33,350 nucleotides of DNA from Clostridiales bacterium (GTDB taxonomy: Bacteria > Bacillota > Clostridia > Christensenellales > CAG-138), in contig DUPG01000018.1 in assembly GCA_012838425.1 (NCBI GenBank), forward strand, positions 1 to 33,350, written 5' to 3'. The notes beneath the pieces were generated by a model. It was not told the origin of the DNA, ran no database searches, and worked only from the letters and a program-made list of their open reading frames with translations. Of the stretch, positions 1 through 6,437 are shown piece after piece. How positions within the stretch are numbered: position 1 is the stretch's first letter; each line of letters starts with the position of its first letter. The position numbers were made by a program, and so were the translations under genes.

Positions 1-1
1 A

Positions 2-327
2 TATTCCATTGAAAACATAAATGAGAACATTACGCTTGTCGCACAATAGGAAGTTAATTTTCCAACCAAGCTTCAACGGTTCAATACTGCTATGTTTACA
101 TTCAAAACACACCTGCATATGAAAGCAATTTTTCATGTGATGTTAATACCTTTCAACCGCCATACATCATTAGCTGTTATGCAATAGGCAATAAAACTAA
201 GTTCACCGAGCACTCCGATAACGGAAGCTTCATAGAATCAGCGAGCACATTAGATGGCTGGAAAGACGCGGGCTGTTGGGACTTTGACAGTACAGGGTAC
301 CAGAAGCTAAAGCCATATCCGGGCTAA
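2..327 (+). pseudogene. C-terminal remnant of a GLUG/prepilin-family surface protein (broken)
   Basis: The reading frame ending in TAA at 325-327 is open from 58 and encodes a coding-like tail (SNQASTVQYCYVYIQ, later LDGWKDAGCWDFDSTGYQKL). It resembles the last ~100 residues of the 1056-residue protein at 14609: SN-x-AS-x-YCxV-x-Q near the start of the tail, a serine/threonine-rich stretch, and a Trp-Asp-rich end. This frame contains no ATG, GTG or TTG, and it is closed upstream by stops at 10, 22 and 55. Another frame, open from 2 to 46, also looks coding (YSIENINENITLVAQ) but ends in TAG at 47-49. No single frameshift joins the two without crossing a stop, so at least two lesions are needed. 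I read this as a decayed gene, or two errors in the assembly. The upstream part lies outside the window. Confidence 0.6.
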
Positions 328-475
328 TGAGTAAAAGGCTTTGGCAACCTCGCCTATCTGAAATAATTTTCACTTTCCTACCAGAATTGCCCTTTATGAG
401 CAGTTCTGATTATTTGGCGCAGTATTTCGCTTATATGATATTGCCTTATGTCATATTTTGTAGTATCCTATTAGT

Positions 476-1309
476 ATGAATATTCGTGAAGAAACAGTAT
501 CAAACGGGGTTGAAAGAAAACTCGACTTATTCTTAAGAGCCTATGCGCTGCAGATGATCGTAGGGCTTTTGTTATTGATTATTTTTTGCGGCTTGTTTAT
601 AAGAATAAGCGCGGCGGCTCAGGTAGCTTCATTGAACAAAACGCCTGAACCTACGCAAACGCCAAGCCTTACGACCCCTCCAAGCTCAGGCTACACAACT
701 CCCGAGCCAACTGAGGATAATCCGCGCGTAACCCCGAAGGTTCCATACACTATTGTACTTGACGCGGGGCATGGCGGCTTTGACCCCGGCACAACCGGCA
801 CAAAGACTGGTATTCACGAACACTATATCAACTTAGCTATCGCGTTAAAGCTGCAGACGCTTTTGGAGAACGCAGGCTATACGGTAATAATGACGCGCAT
901 AGACGATAACGCCTTAGCCAACAGCAAGGAGGGCGATATGGTGGCGCGCGAGGAGATAATTACTTCATCGAATGCGGATATATTCGTGAGCATACACCAA
1001 AACGCTTTTGATAATCCCGATGTAAAGGGTCCTGAGGTTTACTACAACATGAATTCGGCTTCGGGGAAATACTTGGCGGAGTACATTCAGAATTCTTTGG
1101 ATACAAAGCTTGAGGTTGTAAAATCACGCGGCATTAGAGCAGCAGAGCATAGGCTTACCAAGTATCTGCCCTACTCTGTGCTTATAGAGTGCGGATACTT
1201 GACAAATCCTGCCGAAGAAGCCCTGCTTGTTTCGAATGAGTATCAAATGAAGGTCGCAGAAGCTATATTTGAGGGTATAAATAAGTTCTTTGAAGAGTTT
1301 TATGGGTAA
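476..1309 (+). CDS. Membrane-anchored N-acetylmuramoyl-L-alanine amidase (Amidase_3, CwlD-like)
   Basis: The 277-residue protein has a short cytoplasmic N-terminus, one membrane segment (about residues 26-43), a Pro/Thr-rich linker (55-90) and a C-terminal Amidase_3 domain (91-275). The zinc ligands and catalytic residues of the family are visible: H99 in DAGHGG, E115 in GIHEHYINLA, H174 in VSIHQNA and E238 in LIECGYLTN. Such enzymes cleave the bond between N-acetylmuramic acid and L-alanine in peptidoglycan. Sporulation amidase CwlD, which acts on spore cortex, has the same anchor-plus-domain plan but is somewhat shorter (about 240 residues) and lacks the long linker. No strong ribosome-binding site precedes the ATG; a later start at residue 27 is possible but would leave the membrane segment at the extreme N-terminus. 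It is probably monocistronic, ending at a terminator at 1335. The family is certain; the CwlD role is inferred. Confidence 0.88.
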   Translation: MNIREETVSNGVERKLDLFLRAYALQMIVGLLLLIIFCGLFIRISAAAQVASLNKTPEPTQTPSLTTPPSSGYTTPEPTEDNPRVTPKVPYTIVLDAGHGGFDPGTTGTKTGIHEHYINLAIALKLQTLLENAGYTVIMTRIDDNALANSKEGDMVAREEIITSSNADIFVSIHQNAFDNPDVKGPEVYYNMNSASGKYLAEYIQNSLDTKLEVVKSRGIRAAEHRLTKYLPYSVLIECGYLTNPAEEALLVSNEYQMKVAEAIFEGINKFFEEFYG

Positions 1310-1334
1310 TGTAACCGCTGATTCACTAATAAAT

Positions 1335-1369
1335 GCACGCTGTTTTGCAAATGGCGTGCTGATTTTTTT
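1335..1369 (+). terminator. Rho-independent terminator of the amidase gene
   Basis: GCACGC (1335-1340) pairs with GCGTGC (1354-1359) across a 13-base loop and is followed by TGATTTTTTT. It starts 25 bases after the amidase stop codon. Confidence 0.75.
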
Positions 1370-1389
1370 CGCATGGCTTGTAATAGCAA

Positions 1390-1409
1390 AATATCGCCGA
1401 AGCGATATT
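1390..1409 (-). terminator. UUCG-tetraloop hairpin downstream of murC
   Basis: On the minus strand this is a perfect 8-bp stem AATATCGC/GCGATATT closed by a C(TTCG)G tetraloop, the exceptionally stable UUCG type, with TTTTGCTATT after it. It lies 32 bases beyond the murC stop. The U tract is short, so it may work as a terminator or as a 3'-end stabiliser. Confidence 0.6.
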
Positions 1410-1441
1410 GATGGAAACAGTATTTGAATTCTTAGGATAGA

Positions 1442-2815
1442 CTAATCGACTAACTCCCTTGTTTTCTCGAATACATCGCCGCTGCCCAATGTAATTACCA
1501 AGTCGTCAGGGTGCAGGACTTCTTTCAAGTAGTCGTTAATATCTGAGAAATCCTTGAGGTAGTGGGCTTCAACGCCTGATTTATTTATCGCTTCAACAAT
1601 ATCGCGGGCATGGACTGTGCCATCATCCTTTTCTCTGCCGGGGAAAATGTCGGGAACGAGCACGACATCGGCATTATTGAAGCAATCGACATTCTGCGTA
1701 AAAAGCGTTTTTGCCCTTGAATAGCTGTTGCATTGGAAAACCACATACAGCTTGTTATGCGGGTACTTTTTTGCGCCGCCAAGCACCACCTTTATTTCGC
1801 CCGGGTGGTGCGCGTAATCATGAAACACCTTTGCGCCCTGCTTCGTGCCGTAATACTCGAATCTTCTGCGGGCAAGCGAGAAGTTAAACAATGCGTCTTT
1901 TATACTATCGAATTTCGCACCAAGCTCTAATGCGCAAGCGCTTGCCGAAATCGCGTTCATCATATTGTAATCGCCTATTATATTAAGCTTGATTCGCCCT
2001 AATGACTGACTTCCTTTCATCAAATCAAACTCTGCGCAACCCATTTCGTCATAGGTTATGTTAGCCGGGAAAAAGTCAGCGTGCTTCATGCCATAACTGA
2101 TTTTCCTGCCCTCGTACGCGTCAAACAGCTTTTTCACGCGAAAATCATCTGTATTTGCTATCAAAACGCCATCATACGGCAGCTGGTTGATAAACTTTTC
2201 AAACGCCTGCACAATGTGCTCTATGTCCTTAAAGTAATTGAGATGGTCATCATCTATATTGTTCAGCACTATTATATCGGGGCTGAGTGATAGAAAGCTC
2301 TCAACATACTCGCACGCTTCAGTTATGAACAGGTCATGCCCGCCTATGCGCACTCCGCCGCCTAAGAAATCCACAAAGCCGCCTATATGGACTGTGGAGT
2401 TCAACGCGGCATGCTCATTTATCAGCGCAAGCATTGATGTAATGGTGGTTTTGCCATGACAGCCGGATATTCCTACGACTTTTTTGTAGGTTTGGCTTAT
2501 TGCGCCTAATGCGTCTTTACGCTCTATCTGCGGTATGTTATGGGATTTTGCGTAGGCTCTCTCTACATTGTCCTCGGGTATAGCTGCGGAATATATAAGC
2601 AAATCACAGCCCTCAACATTATTGGCGTCATGACCAATGAATACTTTTATGCCCTTATTCTCCAACGCTTCGACGAATGGAGTATGCTTGGCGTCAGAGC
2701 CCTGCACATAGTAGCCCTTATCATGAAAAAGCAAGGCTAAGCCGCTCATGGAGCAGCCGCCTATGCCTACCAAATGCACGCGCGAATGCTTTGAAATATC
2801 AATGTCAGTCGTCAA
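1442..2815 (-). CDS. murC: UDP-N-acetylmuramate--L-alanine ligase
   Basis: MurC joins L-alanine to UDP-N-acetylmuramic acid with ATP, the first peptide-building step of peptidoglycan synthesis, in the cytoplasm. The protein has the N-terminal Rossmann signature VHLVGIGGCSMSGLALL, the Mur-ligase ATP loop GISGCHGKTTITSM, the central-domain motif ACEYVESFLSL with NNIDDDHLNYF, and the C-terminal domain starting near RRRFEYYG with DYAHHPGEIK. The longest open frame reaches 2911, but its first 32 residues are a basic stretch that overlaps the upstream gene. I prefer the TTG at 2815: it has GGAG nine bases upstream and gives 457 residues, close to the family size. It then overlaps the stop of the upstream gene by 11 bases, suggesting translational coupling. 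Confidence 0.93.
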   Translation of the reverse strand: MTTDIDISKHSRVHLVGIGGCSMSGLALLFHDKGYYVQGSDAKHTPFVEALENKGIKVFIGHDANNVEGCDLLIYSAAIPEDNVERAYAKSHNIPQIERKDALGAISQTYKKVVGISGCHGKTTITSMLALINEHAALNSTVHIGGFVDFLGGGVRIGGHDLFITEACEYVESFLSLSPDIIVLNNIDDDHLNYFKDIEHIVQAFEKFINQLPYDGVLIANTDDFRVKKLFDAYEGRKISYGMKHADFFPANITYDEMGCAEFDLMKGSQSLGRIKLNIIGDYNMMNAISASACALELGAKFDSIKDALFNFSLARRRFEYYGTKQGAKVFHDYAHHPGEIKVVLGGAKKYPHNKLYVVFQCNSYSRAKTLFTQNVDCFNNADVVLVPDIFPGREKDDGTVHARDIVEAINKSGVEAHYLKDFSDINDYLKEVLHPDDLVITLGSGDVFEKTRELVD

Positions 2816-4364
2816 TATCGTTATCTCCGCTTTCCTTGATTGAACGGCGCTTTTTTGCCTGTCTGCGTCTGCGATACAGCTTGATTTTCTCTTGCTTCTC
2901 CAAAGTCGCAAGCACTATTAGCGCGACTCCTGCTATGCCTGTAAGTATTGCAAGTACGCGCAGTATGCCGACAAGCACGCCGCTGACTGTTGAACCTACA
3001 TCCAAGGTAGGATTATCGGGAGTATATGCGGGAGTTGCGTCAACGCCGGCGAATTCTGATGCCATAATCTGAGTGCTGAACTCCCAAGGCCTGCCTGTCG
3101 GGTCATTCGCTGTCAGATAGAATGTCAAAACATCAGCTTCGCCTGCATATACTGTGTAAATCGCGCTGTCAGATTCGCCCTGCGCTAAATCCTTCAATGA
3201 GCCAATTACATAGTCATTTGAATCCTTTATAACAAGCCCTGTCATAGTGAGCTGTGCGGTGTTTTCGGCTATGAACTTCAAGGTAATGTGGCCGTTCTCC
3301 GTCAAGGGCTCTACTAACTCAACCTTAAAAAGTATGCCTATCAAAGCAGGGTCAACATATTTCCAAAGCCTGTATTCATCGGTTTTATAAGAATATTCTT
3401 CGCCTGTAGCCAATGTGCCTGAAATTTCAAAGCTTATAGTGCCGGCGAAATCGGGGCGTACTGTGTGCTTTACTTCTTTTGTTTCGGCAATTCCCAAATC
3501 GAACTTGCCTGCTATGGTGTTGCCCTCATTATCTTTAACAACTATTCCCGTAATAGCCTTATTGCCGTTGTTGGTAAGCCTGATTACAAATTCGGTACCG
3601 TTCTCTTTGGTTTCGCCCTGAGTAACGCTTATGTCCATCTGCACCGTAACGCGCTCAATCTGTATTGATTCGCCGCGAATAGTACGGTTTGCGCCCGTCA
3701 AGCCTATATATGTCAATACGGGCGATGCGATTACCGAGGTTTCGCCCATTTTGAACTTATATGTCGCTACATATTCCTGCCCGGGCGCTAATGAGAGGTT
3801 TGAAACAATCATTTTGTTGCCTGCAATCTCGGGGTCCTGCAGGTTTATGCCGTTTACCGTAACATCCGAAATATTAGTAATAACATAGGTGAACTCGACT
3901 ATGTCGTTCTTCTCAACACTGCGCTTATCCGGAGAATACGAAAATTGCAAAAGCTCATGGTCGGGCGGAATTGTAGGTGTAGGCTGAACCTTGTTAACGG
4001 TTACGCGGATAACATCGCTCTTAAACTCGTCATTCTCGTACCAAGTGAGCATGAACACTATGGGACTTCCTAACTGCTCAGCCTCAACATATATGTCATT
4101 TATCATTAGGTCCTGAGTTTCATGCGGAGCTATGCTCGCATTTGGCAGATGATATGTTCTCCCGGCACCCGACAGCGATATGCGCGTCATAGGTACATCG
4201 GAGTCGTTTGTTACCTTGAATACAATATTCACAAAACCGGCCTCTGCCAGTTCAGCCGGTTCTACGGTATAAGTAATTGTCGCTGCCTGCGACGAAACAA
4301 GGGAAATGGCGGCGAATGCCACCAATCCCAGCAATAATGCAACAGCAAATTTCGTTTTTCTCAT
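2805..4364 (-). CDS. Secreted, C-terminally membrane-anchored CARDB-like repeat protein of unknown function
   Basis: The 519-residue protein has an N-terminal signal peptide (about residues 1-28), then three or four immunoglobulin-like repeats of the CARDB/DUF11 type. These are marked by recurring phrases such as NISDVTVNGINL, NNGNKAITGIVVKD and NTAQLTMTGLVIKD, each followed by a glycine-led clause (LAPGQEY, LGIAETKEV, LAQGESDS). A membrane segment near residues 465-490 and a very basic tail (YRRRRQAKKRRS) follow, so the repeats should face outward with a short cytoplasmic end. A Pro/Thr segment lies near residue 130. It starts 18 bases after ilvE ends, behind AAAGGG, and overlaps murC by 11 bases. 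Its location hints at a cell-envelope role but I do not recognise a function. Confidence 0.85.
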   Translation of the reverse strand: MRKTKFAVALLLGLVAFAAISLVSSQAATITYTVEPAELAEAGFVNIVFKVTNDSDVPMTRISLSGAGRTYHLPNASIAPHETQDLMINDIYVEAEQLGSPIVFMLTWYENDEFKSDVIRVTVNKVQPTPTIPPDHELLQFSYSPDKRSVEKNDIVEFTYVITNISDVTVNGINLQDPEIAGNKMIVSNLSLAPGQEYVATYKFKMGETSVIASPVLTYIGLTGANRTIRGESIQIERVTVQMDISVTQGETKENGTEFVIRLTNNGNKAITGIVVKDNEGNTIAGKFDLGIAETKEVKHTVRPDFAGTISFEISGTLATGEEYSYKTDEYRLWKYVDPALIGILFKVELVEPLTENGHITLKFIAENTAQLTMTGLVIKDSNDYVIGSLKDLAQGESDSAIYTVYAGEADVLTFYLTANDPTGRPWEFSTQIMASEFAGVDATPAYTPDNPTLDVGSTVSGVLVGILRVLAILTGIAGVALIVLATLEKQEKIKLYRRRRQAKKRRSIKESGDNDIDD

Positions 4365-4382
4365 ATTTTCCCTTTTTGCTCA

Positions 4383-5447
4383 CTAAACTACGGTTATCCA
4401 GCCGAACTTATCCTTAATTCTGCCGCGCTGTATTCCAGTGAGCGTGTTGTATAGAGTCATAGAAAGCTCGCCGATCTTTCTATTATTTATTATAATCTGT
4501 TCGTCCTTATATGCAAGCATTCCGACAGGGGAAATTACGGCAGCAGTACCTGTTCCAAACGCTTCTGTCAATCTGCCGCTTCTGCCTGCGTCGATTAGCT
4601 CTTCAACAGCTACCCTGCGTTCCTCAACCGTTATTCCCATATCTCGTGCAATTGTCAGCACACTGTCGCGCGTGATACCGGGCAATATGCTGCCGTTGAG
4701 CTTGGGTGTAACGATTTTATTGTCTATAACGAACATCATGTTCATAGCGCCGACTTCTTCGACATACTTCATTTCTTCACCGTCAAGCCATAGCACCTGT
4801 GAGAAGCCCTGCTTTGCGGCTTCCTCACCTGCTTTAATAGACGCAGCATAGTTTCCGCCTGTTTTTGCTTCGCCGGTGCCGCCGCGAACCGCACGCACAT
4901 ATTTATCCTCAACCTTGATGTTTATGGGTTTTAGCCCATCCTTATAATATGCGCCTGAGGGCGAGCAGATAATATAGTACAGGTAGTTTGAAGCAGCCTT
5001 TACGCCCAAAGCCTCGTCATTCGCTATCATTGTGGGGCGAATGTATAGAGATGAACCATCTGAGCGCGGTACCCAGTCGCGTTCAATATCGACTAATGTC
5101 TTTATTGCATTGAAATTGAAGTCAATATCTATTTCAGGCATACACAGCCTTTGAGCAGAACGATTCAAGCGGGCGCAATTATCTTTAGCGCGGAACAACA
5201 GTATTTCGTCATTATCTGTTCTGTATGCTTTTAAGCCTTCGAATATCTCTTGTGCGTAGTGCAGAACGGATGATGCGGGATCCAAGGACAGTCTGTGATA
5301 TGGAACTATCTGCGCGTCGTGCCAGCCTTTTTCGGTATTATAGCTTACTTCAAACATATGGTCTGTAAAGATTTTACCGAAGCCCAACGTACTTTCATCT
5401 GTGTACTTTTCCTTCTTGTTCTGACTGAGAGTAATGCGAATATCCAT
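4383..5447 (-). CDS. ilvE: Branched-chain amino acid aminotransferase
   Basis: This pyridoxal-phosphate class IV aminotransferase interconverts leucine, isoleucine and valine with their 2-oxo acids, using glutamate/2-oxoglutarate. Family motifs are clear: EIFEGLKAYRT (68-77), SLYIRPTMIAND (133-144), and GEAKTGGNYAAS (192-203), in which K195 is the expected PLP-binding lysine. These are followed by WLDGEEMKYVEEVG (220-233) and TEAFGTGTAAVISPVG near the C-terminus. The length, 354 residues, fits the longer IlvE subclass (eukaryotic/BCAT-like). The ATG has a strong TAGGAGG site, and a separate promoter can be drawn at 5485-5514, so the gene need not depend on ispE upstream. In this anaerobe it could serve synthesis or fermentation of branched-chain amino acids. 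Confidence 0.95.
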   Translation of the reverse strand: MDIRITLSQNKKEKYTDESTLGFGKIFTDHMFEVSYNTEKGWHDAQIVPYHRLSLDPASSVLHYAQEIFEGLKAYRTDNDEILLFRAKDNCARLNRSAQRLCMPEIDIDFNFNAIKTLVDIERDWVPRSDGSSLYIRPTMIANDEALGVKAASNYLYYIICSPSGAYYKDGLKPINIKVEDKYVRAVRGGTGEAKTGGNYAASIKAGEEAAKQGFSQVLWLDGEEMKYVEEVGAMNMMFVIDNKIVTPKLNGSILPGITRDSVLTIARDMGITVEERRVAVEELIDAGRSGRLTEAFGTGTAAVISPVGMLAYKDEQIIINNRKIGELSMTLYNTLTGIQRGRIKDKFGWITVV

Positions 5448-5484
5448 TGCTGCCTCCTAATAGTATTTATAGTTTTCCATTTGC

Positions 5485-5514
5485 ACTATAACACATTGAA
5501 GGTGTGATTTTCAA
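5485..5514 (-). promoter_or_regulatory. Predicted sigma-A-type promoter for ilvE
   Basis: On the minus strand TTGAAA (5514-5509) and TATAGT (5490-5485) are 18 bases apart, 38 bases upstream of the ilvE ATG. The spacer contains a small ACAC...GTGT inverted repeat. Confidence 0.5.
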
Positions 5515-5576
5515 TAGAATTAGGCCCAAAAACGCCTGTTTTGCAACATATATTAAATGATATACCATCTATCATT

Positions 5577-6437
5577 TTATATGGTTTTCGCTGCTTTTAT
5601 GAAGTAGTCTTGGTGCTTATTTCTGTAAAATTCGCCTGCTTGGGAACGGCTCTGCTTATCGCCGAATATACCTATAACAGCCGAGCCGCTGCCCGTCATA
5701 AATGCTGCTTTTGCGCCTATGCTTAATAGCTCTTCTTTGATTGTGCGTATCTCACCGCAGAAATTTGCTGCGTGTGCCTCTAATGCGTTGTATATGCTGC
5801 TTATAAGCATATCGACAGATTTACTTCTAATCGCATTTACAGCGTTTTCAACCGCTGTGCTGCTTTTCTTGCTTGCTACATTCAAGCTGTCAAACAGCTC
5901 CTTGGTTGAAATACCCCAATTCGCTTTCACTATAAGCAAATCTAAGCATATGGGCGGCAATTCTTCTAATATCTCGCCCTTGCCCCTTGCGCGAGCGCAG
6001 CCGCCATTTATGTATTTCAAGCAGAATGGAACATCAGCGCCGACCTTTTCCGCAATTCTATACAGCTCTGCTACATCAAGTGCGCCATACAGCTTTTGCA
6101 AGCCATACAGCACAGCCGCGGCGTCGGCAGAAGCACCGCCAAGACCAGCTTGAGAGGGTATATTCTTTTCAACCGATATGGTTACACTGTCTTTAATTTC
6201 AGTTGAGCTAATATACTCATTTGCCACTAAAAAAGCTGTGTTGTTAACGGGTAAATGCTCATTGCAGGATACATCTATGCGGCTTAAACCGTCGTTATTA
6301 ACCGATATAGAAACGGTATCGTGCAGGTCTACAGCGTGCATGATACCGTCTAACTCGTGGTAGTTATCTTCTCTTTTATACAGCACATCCAAAACAAGAT
6401 TTATTTTTGCGTGTGCCTTTACCGTAATGCTCCTCAT
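5577..6437 (-). CDS. ispE: 4-diphosphocytidyl-2-C-methyl-D-erythritol kinase
   Basis: IspE phosphorylates CDP-methylerythritol, the fourth step of the MEP route to isopentenyl diphosphate. The protein is a GHMP kinase of 286 residues, the usual length. K11 in AHAKINLVLDV, the glycine-rich ATP motif PSQAGLGGASADAA (94-107) and D135 in VGADVPFCL match the family's substrate and catalytic residues. The C-terminal MTGSGSAVIGIF is the third GHMP motif. Its ATG overlaps the stop of the SpoIID-domain gene by four bases (ATGA), so the two are probably co-translated. Downstream, ilvE has its own promoter and only a weak short hairpin intervenes. Confidence 0.95.
   Translation of the reverse strand: MRSITVKAHAKINLVLDVLYKREDNYHELDGIMHAVDLHDTVSISVNNDGLSRIDVSCNEHLPVNNTAFLVANEYISSTEIKDSVTISVEKNIPSQAGLGGASADAAAVLYGLQKLYGALDVAELYRIAEKVGADVPFCLKYINGGCARARGKGEILEELPPICLDLLIVKANWGISTKELFDSLNVASKKSSTAVENAVNAIRSKSVDMLISSIYNALEAHAANFCGEIRTIKEELLSIGAKAAFMTGSGSAVIGIFGDKQSRSQAGEFYRNKHQDYFIKAAKTI

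Noticed and set aside
450-475. GTCATATT resembling a sigma-E -35 element in front of the amidase gene
   Set aside because: No CATACAnT-like -10 lies at the right distance, and a start there would fall inside the gene.
2816-2911. Upstream extension of murC to an ATG at 2911
   Set aside because: The added 32 residues are basic and low in similarity to MurC, lie fully inside the upstream gene, and the TTG at 2815 has a proper ribosome-binding site.
5525-5545. Possible ispE terminator with a four-base AGGC/GCCT stem
   Set aside because: The stem is too short and is not followed by a T run on the minus strand.
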